Below are positions 54,853 to 63,169 of a DNA stretch of 64,000 nucleotides, in pieces (position 1 is the first letter of the stretch; each line of letters starts with the position of its first letter). A program made the translations under genes and the position numbers. Under the pieces are notes generated by a model. The model searched no databases, was not told the origin of the DNA, and saw only the letters and a list, made by a program, of their open reading frames with translations. This DNA is from Lacrimispora algidixylanolytica (GTDB lineage Bacteria > Bacillota > Clostridia > Lachnospirales > Lachnospiraceae): contig NZ_MCIA01000031.1 of the NCBI RefSeq assembly GCF_003609635.1, forward strand, positions 62,001 to 126,000, written 5' to 3'.

Positions 54853-56588
54853 TGGCCTTTTCCTCCATCTTCTTCAGCCTTATCCTTTGCACCAATATGA
54901 GCCTCCCACATATTGCTATACATGGGGCTCTTTATTAGCAGCTCTTTTTGACTGCCCTTTGCTTCTATCCTTCCATCGTTAACTAAAATGATCTGATCTG
55001 CCGAGGAGATTGTAGAAAGGCGATGAGCAATTACAATTAGTGTTTTACCTCGGACCAGTCGTGAGATTGATTGTTGAATCACAGCCTCATTTTCCGGGTC
55101 AATATAAGCAGTTGCTTCATCCAATAAAACAATTGGTGCATTTTTCAAAATCGCTCTGGCAACGGAGATCCTTTGCCGTTCTCCGCCAGAAAGGCTGCCT
55201 CCACCTTCTCCCACTATGGTGTCATACCCATTTTCCAAGGAAAGGATAAAATCATGACAGCTAGCTTGTCTGGCTACCTCCTCAACTTCCTGATCGGTTG
55301 CGTCTTGCTTTCCAATTCTAAGGTTTTCTTTGATTGAGAGATTAAACAAAAAATTATCTTGGGAAACATAAGAAATCATCTTGCTCATTTGCTCAAGTGG
55401 AATCTGGCGAACGTCTATGCCACCTAGTGTGATACTTCCACCCTTTACATCCCAAAACCCAGCGATCAACTTGGCAATGGTGGATTTTCCCGAGCCTGAG
55501 GGTCCTACAATTGCGGTCATTTCCCTTGAGTTTGCTTCAAAGGTAATCCCATGTAATATCTCATCCTCTCCATAACCAAAGGTCACATGATCAAACCCGA
55601 TCCCATAATCCAATAGATCCACCTCTGCCTTTGGTCGTATCATTTCTTCTGCATCTAAAAAAGTAGTCACCTGCTTCATGATGGTTCCCATGGAAGCAAT
55701 ATGGTCCGTATACTTCATCGCCTGAACCAAAGGTGTTGCAAGGCCAAAGGAAAGGATGATACAGGTAATCATATCTGAAAGTGCTAAGGTTCCCTGTTGA
55801 TAAAAAATCAGAGAACAGGGGAGAACAAGAAGTATGGTAGACGGTATTACTGTCATTACTGCTGTATATTCCGGCAGTGTAACCAGAAAGAATTCTGTGA
55901 TTGCATGGCAACTATTTCTAACAGCACCAGCGTAACTTTCATAAGAGGAAGCAGATTGATTAAATGCCTTAATCGCTTCTATGCCATTCACATACTCCAC
56001 TGCCTGGGCATTCATCTCGCTTCCCGCTTCCATGTTTTTCCCATAATGCATTTTATATTTTTTCATAAGGGGAATGTAAAATAGCAGACCAACCGGGATG
56101 GTAACAGTGGAGATAAGTGCGATTCTCCAGTCAAGATAGAAAAGATAGGAAATGACGGCCAGCGGTATTAAAAGATTGGCGGACATCTCAGGAATTAAGT
56201 GAGCAAATGGTGCCTCTAGCTTCTCCACCGTATCTACCAAAACAGACTTTAATTCCCCAGAAGGACGTTCTGTTACATAACCTAGTGGTACCTTTGCTAG
56301 TTTACCCGTTAATGCAGTCCTGATTTTCACTAGAACTTGATACGCTGCTTGGTGGGACAATTCCGTTGAAAGTGCTCCAAATAATACTTTAACAAGAAAA
56401 CCAATCAATGCCAGAAAAACCATTGTTCCCATGGTAATCATAGTCACATTATGTTCAATCATATCGTATGCGATTTTTGCTACTACAAAGTAAGGCACCA
56501 TTCCTCCAGCAATACCAATGATTGAAAGTATTACGGAAGCAAATAGCTTCTCTCTGCATCCTGTCGTGAATTTCCACAGTTGTTTCAT
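54846..56588 (-). CDS. ABC transporter, fused permease/ATPase half (IrtA/YbtP-like)
   Basis: The 580-residue half-transporter has an N-terminal six-helix domain and an ATPase with GPSGSGKSTIAKLIAGF, LSGGERQRISVARAIL and APIVLLDEATAYIDPE. Both halves keep full catalytic motifs. It is first in a two-gene operon; AGGAGGAAATACATAA precedes the ATG. The AraC regulator upstream and the shared dyad symmetry in both promoters imply joint control, most likely by iron or a chelate. Confidence 0.9.
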   Translation of the reverse strand: MKQLWKFTTGCREKLFASVILSIIGIAGGMVPYFVVAKIAYDMIEHNVTMITMGTMVFLALIGFLVKVLFGALSTELSHQAAYQVLVKIRTALTGKLAKVPLGYVTERPSGELKSVLVDTVEKLEAPFAHLIPEMSANLLIPLAVISYLFYLDWRIALISTVTIPVGLLFYIPLMKKYKMHYGKNMEAGSEMNAQAVEYVNGIEAIKAFNQSASSYESYAGAVRNSCHAITEFFLVTLPEYTAVMTVIPSTILLVLPCSLIFYQQGTLALSDMITCIILSFGLATPLVQAMKYTDHIASMGTIMKQVTTFLDAEEMIRPKAEVDLLDYGIGFDHVTFGYGEDEILHGITFEANSREMTAIVGPSGSGKSTIAKLIAGFWDVKGGSITLGGIDVRQIPLEQMSKMISYVSQDNFLFNLSIKENLRIGKQDATDQEVEEVARQASCHDFILSLENGYDTIVGEGGGSLSGGERQRISVARAILKNAPIVLLDEATAYIDPENEAVIQQSISRLVRGKTLIVIAHRLSTISSADQIILVNDGRIEAKGSQKELLIKSPMYSNMWEAHIGAKDKAEEDGGKGQC

Positions 56589-56697
56589 TTATGTATTTCC
56601 TCCTGACGTTTTTTCCTGCATAACACAGGTAAGTGTGAGCCCTTCCACAATAAAATTTATATGGGATTTCTTCTCGATCGTAAGTTAGCTTTCATAA

Positions 56698-56713
56698 GTT
56701 AGTGTCACCTAAC
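56698..56713. promoter_or_regulatory. dyad operator upstream of the ABC pair
   Basis: GTTAG-TGTCAC-CTAAC lies about 110 bases before the first half-transporter gene. The same arms and 6-base spacing occur in the AraC promoter. An extra copy of AAGTTAG lies about 15 bases away. Confidence 0.65.
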
Positions 56714-56805
56714 GTCAGATTATTAGAATCCGCAAGAATCATCTTATAGGAATTCATCACAATTCTCTACCAAAAACGGGAGCATTTCCACTCAAAATGG
56801 GATGA

Positions 56806-56831
56806 AAAATACCGTATGCAATTGCATACGG
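56806..56831 (-). terminator. terminator of the araC-type gene (20-base perfect palindrome)
   Basis: CCGTATGCAATTGCATACGG is a perfect palindrome, followed on the minus strand by TATTTTT, right after the AraC gene. It could also serve as a binding site for the downstream ABC operon. Confidence 0.7.
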
Positions 56832-56846
56832 CTATAACACCTCTTT

Positions 56847-57839
56847 TTATATCCTAATATTCTTCATATAACTTCCCGGATTAATTCCATACTGCTTTCG
56901 AAAAGCAGAGGCGAAATGGCTAACATTTCCATATCCAATTCTACATGCTACTTCACTCACACTAAGACTGTCCCTATCAAGCAAAGCTTTTGCAATCTCC
57001 AATCTCTTTTGAATCACATAGGCATGAACTGAAGTACCAAATACCTCTTTAAACCCCTTTTTCATCTTAAATTCATTTAGACCTATCAACTTGGAAAGAA
57101 GATTGAGGGTCGGGGGATTCACCAAATTGTTATCTAAGATTTCTTTGGCACGATACACACAGTCCAAATCTTCTTTGGTCAAATTGCGTGTTAAAGCGGG
57201 CTTGTCTGTCTGGAGCAAAGACTCCGACATATAAAAAGAAAGTAACTCTAATAGCTTTGCTTCTGTGTAAAGCCTGGACATTTTCATCTCATACGGACTA
57301 TTGATCAGTTGATGTATGACGGATCCCACAGCCGGTGATATCCTGTGTCTTTCATTGGATAATAATCTGGTTTTTAACGATTCAAAGGTTTCCATATTGC
57401 AATCCTCCTGAAAAAGAATGGAGGCGGATGACACTGGCATCTTTATTTCGAGAATATTCATGTTACATTTTGCTGGGAAAACACATTCTTTCTTCGTCTC
57501 TTTGCTAATACCAATATAGCTCTCTCCCTGAATCAATTCAAATTCCTTCCTGCTTTCAGGCAAATCCCAGTGAATGGATTCCCCCAGACAAAACATGATA
57601 TCTATGTGAGGTTCCTTGGATACTCCTCTCATCTCGATTGGATCCTTTAGATTCAAATTATAGTTGATGATTCGAATGTCTCTATTGATAAATGAGCTGG
57701 AAAGAACTCCGCTTCCGGTCGCTTCTGGTATATCATATTTTATCTGACCATAATTGAGATTATAGGCTGTATTCCAAGCATCACAAACCGATTTTTGTTC
57801 TGCACTATGATCTTTTACGTTGTATTCATAACGACTCAT
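56847..57839 (-). CDS. AraC family regulator (PchR/YbtA-like)
   Basis: The protein of about 330 residues has an N-terminal sensing domain of the PchR/YbtA type (HIDIMFCLGESIHWDLPES, GESYIGISKET) and a C-terminal AraC HTH (PTLNLLSKLIGLNEFKMKKGFKEVFGTSVHAYVIQKRLE and EVACRIGYGNVSHFASAFRKQYG). The ATG at 57839 follows GGAGAGGAAATATTAT; an upstream GTG gives six extra residues. It should control the ABC pair and possibly itself, sensing an internalised ferric chelate. Confidence 0.88.
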   Translation of the reverse strand: MSRYEYNVKDHSAEQKSVCDAWNTAYNLNYGQIKYDIPEATGSGVLSSSFINRDIRIINYNLNLKDPIEMRGVSKEPHIDIMFCLGESIHWDLPESRKEFELIQGESYIGISKETKKECVFPAKCNMNILEIKMPVSSASILFQEDCNMETFESLKTRLLSNERHRISPAVGSVIHQLINSPYEMKMSRLYTEAKLLELLSFYMSESLLQTDKPALTRNLTKEDLDCVYRAKEILDNNLVNPPTLNLLSKLIGLNEFKMKKGFKEVFGTSVHAYVIQKRLEIAKALLDRDSLSVSEVACRIGYGNVSHFASAFRKQYGINPGSYMKNIRI

Positions 57840-57904
57840 ATAATATTTCCTCTCCACAGACTATTTCATGAGTTTCATCTTTCTCACTTATCTATATTTG
57901 TTTG

Positions 57905-57929
57905 GTTAGATTTAGCTAACTAGATTTTA
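57905..57929 (-). promoter_or_regulatory. operator and -10 of the araC-type promoter
   Basis: GTTAG-ATTTAG-CTAAC (57905-57920) is immediately downstream of TAAAAT (57924-57929), so a protein bound there would occlude the start site. The arms resemble DtxR/IdeR-type iron boxes. Confidence 0.7.
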
Positions 57930-57952
57930 TCATTTACCTTCCCCTATGTCAA
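57924..57952 (-). promoter_or_regulatory. sigma-A promoter of the araC-type gene
   Basis: TTGACA (57947-57952) and TAAAAT (57924-57929) are separated by 17 bases on the minus strand. Confidence 0.75.
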
Positions 57953-58032
57953 ATTGCATGCCTCAAATAATAATAAATGTTACTTTTTTCTATATCCGTT
58001 TGCTTTTTCTCTTATTACATCTGACCTTTCAA

Positions 58033-58075
58033 CAAAACAAACCCTGACGAAAATTTGTCCGGGTTTGTTTTACAA
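58033..58075 (-). terminator. terminator of the DUF2089/YvlD operon
   Basis: AAAACAAACCC and GGGTTTGTTTT arms flank GAC...GTC inner pairing and are followed by TTTTGTTG on the minus strand, after the YvlD-like gene. Confidence 0.8.
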
Positions 58076-58133
58076 GCTGAAAGCTAGATTATATTTTATT
58101 TTTACAGGGAGTCCAAACCATACACGTCTATAA

Positions 58134-58472
58134 TTACTTCTTCATGTCCATCAGCAAATGGTTTATGATAACAATAATAAATGCGGCAAGCAGTGAATTC
58201 ACAAATCCACCCATATCGATACCTGTAACAAAATAATCTGCTATCATGATCGTCCAGGCATTTACAATGAAGCTAAAAAATCCTAAGGTGAGCAAGCTAA
58301 AGGGTAAGGTAATCAACAACAAAATGGGTCTTAATATAAGGTTTACCAGTAGCAGAACCACACCCATAATCAGTAGAGCTGGAATGCTGCCAATCATTAT
58401 CGTGTGAGATACAAGTGACAGCAGGTATATCGTTAATACGATAGATATATATTTAATAAACAGTTTCGACAT
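58134..58472 (-). CDS. YvlD-like small membrane protein (phage-holin-like family, DUF360)
   Basis: The 112-residue protein has four hydrophobic segments and the pattern LILRPILLLITLPFSLLTLGF typical of PF04020 (YvlD). The family is unrelated to true lysis holins in most chromosomal contexts and is linked with envelope stress in bacilli. The start follows TTGGAGGTAAC. It is the last gene of a four-gene operon with a DUF2089 protein. Confidence 0.85.
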   Translation of the reverse strand: MSKLFIKYISIVLTIYLLSLVSHTIMIGSIPALLIMGVVLLLVNLILRPILLLITLPFSLLTLGFFSFIVNAWTIMIADYFVTGIDMGGFVNSLLAAFIIVIINHLLMDMKK

Positions 58473-58492
58473 GTTACCTCCAAGAAAATTTG

Positions 58493-58807
58493 TTACCTTA
58501 TTCTTATTAATATGTTTACCTTGTCAGTTTTAACATTGACAAGATCATATGATTCATTCTGGGCCAAAGAATCCAGCAATTTCATAACAACTATAACAAG
58601 CTCTCTTACGGTATAGATGGTGACTTTGGATGTAGAATTGGAATTAGTAGCTTTTGGTGCAAAAAAACACCCTACATTCAGTACGTCCAAGAAACAATCT
58701 AATAATTCGTAAAAGATAAACAAAGAGATTGGGAAAGGAATCTTTAAAAATCTTCTGCCCTCAATCTGAAGTTTCAGCCACAGCAAACGGCAGCCTTTAA
58801 TCGACAT
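58493..58807 (-). CDS. small protein of unknown function in the DUF2089/YvlD operon
   Basis: The 104-residue protein has one hydrophobic stretch (about 20-50, IPFPISLFIFYELLDCFLDVL) and a C-terminal charged tail ending VNVKTDKVNILIRIR. I do not recognise the family. It overlaps the upstream gene by 11 bases, with AAGGTTT before the ATG, and lies 20 bases before the YvlD-like gene. Likely function is shared with the operon. Confidence 0.6.
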   Translation of the reverse strand: MSIKGCRLLWLKLQIEGRRFLKIPFPISLFIFYELLDCFLDVLNVGCFFAPKATNSNSTSKVTIYTVRELVIVVMKLLDSLAQNESYDLVNVKTDKVNILIRIR

Positions 58808-59240
58808 AAACCTTCACCTTTACCATTGCCTTATGACCTTCGTCCCAGGCTTCTACGTCAACAATATTGGGATCATCCAAGGTTCCATTGATAATTTCTT
58901 CAATTATCTTTGCAAAATCAATGCTGGATATATCAATCCCTTTTGCTGCCATCTCACTCCTTGCATCTGCTGGAACCATGGTGGTCATCTTATCCGCGAT
59001 TTCACTAATTGTGGTCAGCAAACGAATCGGTATGTTCACGTTAACATTAACTGATTTGGTATCCGAAGTGACTCTTACTTTAAGAAATTTATAGGTTCGT
59101 TTCGCCATTGTTACCGTTTCAATGTTTTGAATAACTTCTGTTGCTTTAGTCACATTTAAGGCTTCCAAAAGTTCCATACCCTCGGCAGCGGTTATTTGTC
59201 CCTTTTCTATCATTTCTAATATTCTTTGTTGTTCACTCAT
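58797..59240 (-). CDS. YvlB/LiaX N-terminal-like protein with short SHOCT-type helix
   Basis: The 147-residue protein begins RILEMIEKGQITAAEGMELLEAL, the short helical motif found at the N-terminus of YvlB- and LiaX-type proteins. A region with YKFLKVRVTSDTKSVNVNVNIPIRLL and a C-terminal VEAWDEGHKAMVKVKVYVD follow. The start follows AAAGGAGTGCCAGTCC. It probably interacts with the upstream DUF2089 protein, whose C-terminus has a matching helix. Confidence 0.7.
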   Translation of the reverse strand: MSEQQRILEMIEKGQITAAEGMELLEALNVTKATEVIQNIETVTMAKRTYKFLKVRVTSDTKSVNVNVNIPIRLLTTISEIADKMTTMVPADARSEMAAKGIDISSIDFAKIIEEIINGTLDDPNIVDVEAWDEGHKAMVKVKVYVD

Positions 59241-59257
59241 GGACTGGCACTCCTTTA

Positions 59258-59647
59258 TTATAGATTTTTAATTTGTTCGGTTGCTTCTTTTGGAGAAATC
59301 TCTCCTTTCGATAATTGGTCAAGTATCTCATTCCTGGCGACCGTCTTATCTTCGTTATCCTTAATTGATTCCTTAGTAGTTACTTCATATCCAAGTCCTT
59401 TGATAACAGAATCCAACTTGCCTCGTACCGTGGGATAGGAAATCCCTAATTCTTTCTCAACATCTTTGATATTGCCCCGACTTCTTATGAATACTTTAAC
59501 AAATTCTAGATCTTCTTCTTTCAGACGGCAAAATTCACAGGGCTGAAAATCTCCTTCAATGGCTGTAGAACACTTGGGACAACTGAGCTTGGTTATGGAA
59601 AGCTTCTCACTACATACGGGGCATTTCCCTGGAGCTTTGTATTTCAT
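59258..59647 (-). CDS. DUF2089 family zinc-ribbon/HTH protein
   Basis: The protein has about 129 residues. Cys pairs CPVC, CPKC and CEFC (about 6-40) form a zinc ribbon. DUF2089 HTH-like sequence (IKDVEKELGISYPTVRGKLDSVIKGLGYEV, about 55-85) and a C-terminal ILDQLSKGEISPKEATEQIKNL helix follow. The ATG at 59647 has GGAAGGTG six bases upstream; a GTG three codons earlier is less likely. It is probably the operon's regulator, sensing envelope or redox state. Confidence 0.83.
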   Translation of the reverse strand: MKYKAPGKCPVCSEKLSITKLSCPKCSTAIEGDFQPCEFCRLKEEDLEFVKVFIRSRGNIKDVEKELGISYPTVRGKLDSVIKGLGYEVTTKESIKDNEDKTVARNEILDQLSKGEISPKEATEQIKNL

Positions 59648-59680
59648 TCTCTTCACCTTCCTGATGTATTATATATGCTT

Positions 59681-59709
59681 ACTATACAACTGCGAGTTTA
59701 ATATGTCAA
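59681..59709 (-). promoter_or_regulatory. sigma-A promoter of the DUF2089 operon
   Basis: TTGACA (59704-59709) and TATAGT (59681-59686) are separated by 17 bases on the minus strand, about 35 bases before the start codon. Confidence 0.8.
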
Positions 59710-59986
59710 TACGATTATTGATTATTTTAATGTTATTATCAATATATATTATGTTTTACTTAAATATATTGATACTCATATTAATTATATTAATTATTCT
59801 TTGCTAAATATCATGTATATATACCATTTCGTTCCATTCCTATAATATTTGTATTGGTTTCTGTGGCAACGTCTTTTTTAATCAACAAATAAATGATAGA
59901 ATCCCTAATTTTACAATACTGTATTTTATAGTTAATATTTATTCAAAACAAATTTGGGAACAACTGTTTTACAATATTATTTATAG
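59710..59986. other. AT-rich gene-free stretch
   Basis: Roughly 280 bases between the DUF2089 promoter and the next terminator are very AT-rich and contain no credible gene, hairpin or motif that I can support. Confidence 0.5.
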
Positions 59987-60036
59987 AAAAAGAGGTCCAT
60001 ATGCTCATTTATCTATAAGCATATGGACCTCTTGAC
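59986..60036 (-). terminator. terminator of the hydrolase operon
   Basis: AGAGGTCCATATGCT and AGCATATGGACCTCT arms form a 15-base stem, followed by TTTTT on the minus strand. Confidence 0.9.
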
Positions 60037-60154
60037 ATCTTCAGCATTTCATTGATTGCTAAAAGCCAGCATGAGTAATTTTAATTTTTAGCACCTACAT
60101 CTATATCCGTCTTAACCAGATCAATAAATAATTACTTATCATATTAAAACATCA

Positions 60155-61081
60155 TCAAGCATACATCCGAACCCATGAGGACAAAAGAGTTATAAACTCT
60201 CTAGAACATCTATGCTCTAAATGATCAAAATAATTATAAGAGAAAGTACCAGGTAATAATTCAGAAAAAGTCTTTATAGCTTCAGCTGGAAATAAAATAT
60301 CGTTTCCACCAGCAGTCAATAATACCGGACAATTTAATCTTTTAACATGTGAAATAGTATCTACAAACCCCAAAGCTCTCCATCCGCCCTCAATATTATC
60401 AACGGAACTAAGTGGTTCGTAATTATATGTAATCGATCCTAAACTCTTTATCATAGGCAAATTAGTAAGAAAAGGTTCATCTGCTGCTACACATCTCACT
60501 CCTTTATCTTTAAAAATGGAACCTAATAGCATAGAGCAGCCTCCGCCTTGACTTGTGCCAAAAAACGAAATTCTATTTTCTATTACTTCCGTTTGTTCCA
60601 CCGCCCATTTAATTGCTAAAATACAGTTCACCAGCCATTGTTTATATCCTTTTTCACCATGGCTTGATATCGTGTCAGCTAATACAGGCCAGGTATTATC
60701 CCGTTTTTTGGTTTCATCAGGTCCATTTGGGGTCGCATACCCAAGTGGCGAAATATGTAGAACATTATATCCAAGCGAAACCAGTTCGGGATGAGTACTA
60801 ATTTCCGCACTATATCCGGGGGTATGGACAAGCAACGGTGCAGGCCCAGACATCACCGGTTGCCAGTAACCGTAAAATTCATCCATACCTTCCGGCATGA
60901 ATTTTACATATGAAAACTCATTTTTTACATGTCTGATCCCTAGGCTGAAGGAAAAACCATTGTCAGAAAGAACTTCAACATTACATATTATTGAATTAGC
61001 CATTTTCCATATAGATTCTACCCATTTGTCTACTTCTTCAGGTTTTGGATAATTTTTAAATTCTTCATAGTTTCTATCCAT
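60155..61081 (-). CDS. alpha/beta hydrolase (acetyl-xylan-esterase/dienelactone-hydrolase-like)
   Basis: The 308-residue protein has a serine nucleophile motif FFGTSQGGG near 195 and a lid-like stretch before it. A downstream Asp in LTAGGNDILFP near 270 and a C-terminal HLEHRC with a plausible His near 292 complete a triad. No signal peptide is present. Substrate unknown. It lies 15 bases behind an XRE regulator and is probably controlled by it. The start follows AAGGAGGTCAACC. Confidence 0.82.
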   Translation of the reverse strand: MDRNYEEFKNYPKPEEVDKWVESIWKMANSIICNVEVLSDNGFSFSLGIRHVKNEFSYVKFMPEGMDEFYGYWQPVMSGPAPLLVHTPGYSAEISTHPELVSLGYNVLHISPLGYATPNGPDETKKRDNTWPVLADTISSHGEKGYKQWLVNCILAIKWAVEQTEVIENRISFFGTSQGGGCSMLLGSIFKDKGVRCVAADEPFLTNLPMIKSLGSITYNYEPLSSVDNIEGGWRALGFVDTISHVKRLNCPVLLTAGGNDILFPAEAIKTFSELLPGTFSYNYFDHLEHRCSREFITLLSSWVRMYA

Positions 61082-61096
61082 GGTTGACCTCCTTAT

Positions 61097-61789
61097 TTAC
61101 TTTCCTAATCTATCATTTTCGGCTTCATATTCTCTTAGAATATGAAGCGCTTTTTCATTAAGATCACCATATAAAACAGCAGCTTCAACTTGAGGATAGA
61201 TATATTCTGCGTACGGTAGCATAATCCTGATTAATCTATAATCAAGATCACCTTCAAGGATTTTTTGAAATATTATAGAAATTGAATTTCCACCAAGAAA
61301 CGGAATTAATCGTTCAAGCAAATTTTCATTGATTGTGTCATATGTTGCGTTTTCCAGCAGTTTGACAACTGCATCATCATTTATGTATTCCGCAAGTGAA
61401 ACAAGGCTTGAAATATCTATTCCATGTTTTGAAAGACCTTTTGCCATTTTGTCAAGTAAACTAGGCTTTAGCAACGGTGCGATATTAACAATATCAGATA
61501 TGCATTGTTTTTCCAATTCACTGCTTAAATCTTGCCCTTCCACAGCGCTTTCAAGAATGACGGCTTCCTTTTCAGTTGGATGGCCGGAACTAATAAGTTC
61601 ATCAAGAGTGATGCCGAAAACATCTGCAACTTCAATTAAAATAGATATATCGGGGAAACTGTCTCCGCACTCATATTTTGATATTGCTTGGCGGGTCAGG
61701 TTAAGTCGTTCAGCAAGTTCAGATTGTGTCATGTCTGCTTTCTTACGAAGTCTCGAAATATATGCACCAAATTTTCTTATATCAAACAT
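61097..61789 (-). CDS. XRE family helix-turn-helix regulator
   Basis: The protein of about 230 residues has an N-terminal HTH_3 domain (KADMTQSELAERLNLTRQAISKYECGDSFPDI) and a long C-terminal helical domain of unknown type (about 80-230), perhaps effector sensing. The ATG at 61789 follows AAGGAGGTATCTTTT; the longer frame adding 27 residues is not used. It is the first gene of an operon with the hydrolase. Confidence 0.87.
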   Translation of the reverse strand: MFDIRKFGAYISRLRKKADMTQSELAERLNLTRQAISKYECGDSFPDISILIEVADVFGITLDELISSGHPTEKEAVILESAVEGQDLSSELEKQCISDIVNIAPLLKPSLLDKMAKGLSKHGIDISSLVSLAEYINDDAVVKLLENATYDTINENLLERLIPFLGGNSISIIFQKILEGDLDYRLIRIMLPYAEYIYPQVEAAVLYGDLNEKALHILREYEAENDRLGK

Positions 61790-61984
61790 AAAAGATACCT
61801 CCTTATATTCAGAATATCGTAGATGCAAAGACAAATCAAGCAAAGGATAGTTGCTATTAACCATATCCAATGTTGTGCCTATTCAGTGACTACCCTCATT
61901 ATCACTGGAGGTTTTTTACTTGAAGCTAAAGCTGCTGTGGTTACACCTGCGTAACAGGTGATTTATTAAAACACTGCCATACAA

Positions 61985-62038
61985 AAAACCCCCAAGGCAT
62001 TGGAAATAGCTTAATTTTTCCAACAGCCTTGGGGGTAT
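61985..62038 (-). terminator. terminator of the SbnB-like gene
   Basis: ACCCCCAAGGC and GCCTTGGGGGT arms form an 11-base GC-rich stem with inner TTGGAAA/TTTTCCAA pairing, followed by TTTTTT on the minus strand. Confidence 0.92.
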
Positions 62039-62073
62039 CCCTATTCATTCCGAATCAATATAAAGTTATTATT

Positions 62074-63063
62074 CTATGGAAGAAAATCTTCGACCACAGT
62101 ACCAAGTCCCTTTTCCTCAGCCTGTTTTCTTACGTAACAAGCAAGTGCTAAATCTAATACACCAAGTCCAAATGGACTGTAAACAACTGTTTTTCCCTCT
62201 ACACGTCCTTTTTCTTTTCCTGTTATTACATCCGCAATTGGACATCTTACAAAATCCCGGTTGCCACAAGCTTGTTCTGCCAAATGGATTGCAGTTTTTT
62301 CACGACAAACATGATCAAGATCGTCCACTATATTATCTGTTTTCAATATAACATTTGGTCCAAAATCCCTTAGTGAAATATTTAAGATTGTACTATTTGA
62401 AGTACAACAAGATATATCATGAATATAAGGTACACCTACTGTTGTTGCAAACGAAACTAGTGGTGCTTTTTTTAATACTTCCTCTACAGAACTAACCACT
62501 TCCGTATCCATATCTTTTGTCTTTATATGATCTAAAAACTTCTCTGCACGTTCTGGAACCATATCAAAAGCAACCAGCTTCTTTATATTTTTAAATGCCT
62601 TTTTTAAGAACAAACTAATCTCTGTATTAATTCTTCCACAGCCTACAAACCCAACTACCGTCTCATCCGGATTGGAATGAATTAAATTTGCAGCAACTGC
62701 CGCACTTGCTGCTGTTCTTTTTGCACTAATAATAGAACTTTCTAAAACGGCTTCTGCATGTCCATTTTTAACATTATTTAAAATCATTAATGCAGATGCT
62801 CTCTCTATTCCAAGATTTATATTATGTGGGAAAGAAGAAATCCACTTAATTCCAGCTGCATCTACACCATCTCCCATATATGCTGGTAAACCAATAATAC
62901 GGTTTAAATCATTGTCTGGAAATCTTAAGAACACTGACTGAGGCAATGTACATTTTCCTGCAGTATGCGCTACATAAGCCTTTGAAACAATTTCCATAAT
63001 TACTTCTTCATCGTTCAAAATTTCTGAAACTTCCCCTGCTTTAATTAATAGTAAATCATTCAT
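62074..63063 (-). CDS. SbnB/ornithine cyclodeaminase family dehydrogenase
   Basis: The 329-residue protein is of the ornithine cyclodeaminase/mu-crystallin superfamily: IKWISSFPHN near 72, ERASALMILNN near 87, LESSIISAKRTAA near 107, the dinucleotide motif VGFVGCGRINTE near 137, and GLGVLDLALACYV near 300. These match SbnB-type enzymes, which make 2,3-diaminopropionate from phosphoserine-derived intermediates, although the SbnA partner gene is absent. Ornithine cyclodeaminase or another imine reductase activity is possible. It lies in the same direction as the unknown gene upstream, behind a hairpin terminator. Confidence 0.8.
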   Translation of the reverse strand: MNDLLLIKAGEVSEILNDEEVIMEIVSKAYVAHTAGKCTLPQSVFLRFPDNDLNRIIGLPAYMGDGVDAAGIKWISSFPHNINLGIERASALMILNNVKNGHAEAVLESSIISAKRTAASAAVAANLIHSNPDETVVGFVGCGRINTEISLFLKKAFKNIKKLVAFDMVPERAEKFLDHIKTKDMDTEVVSSVEEVLKKAPLVSFATTVGVPYIHDISCCTSNSTILNISLRDFGPNVILKTDNIVDDLDHVCREKTAIHLAEQACGNRDFVRCPIADVITGKEKGRVEGKTVVYSPFGLGVLDLALACYVRKQAEEKGLGTVVEDFLP

Positions 63064-63093
63064 AGTTATAACTCTCTTTCCTTTTCTTCCATG

Positions 63094-63137
63094 TTAAAAA
63101 GCGTGTTGTTTAATTCCTTTACAACACGCTTTTAGAT
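63094..63137 (-). terminator. terminator-like hairpin upstream of the SbnB-like gene
   Basis: AAAAGCGTGTTGT and ACAACACGCTTTT arms form a 13-base stem with TTTTTAAC on the minus strand. It ends only about 30 bases before the SbnB-like start codon, so read-through or attenuation is needed to express that gene. Confidence 0.8.
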
Positions 63138-63169
63138 TTTATAGAAAATGTAGTTAATCCAAAGAAGAT

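Noticed and set aside
61811-61839. Promoter TTGATT-17-TATTCT upstream of the XRE gene
   Set aside because: The predicted start site would fall on the ribosome site itself, giving almost no leader.
61790-61870. Longer N-terminus for the XRE regulator
   Set aside because: The AAGGAGG site sits just before the ATG at 61789, and the extra 27 residues precede the ordinary HTH start.
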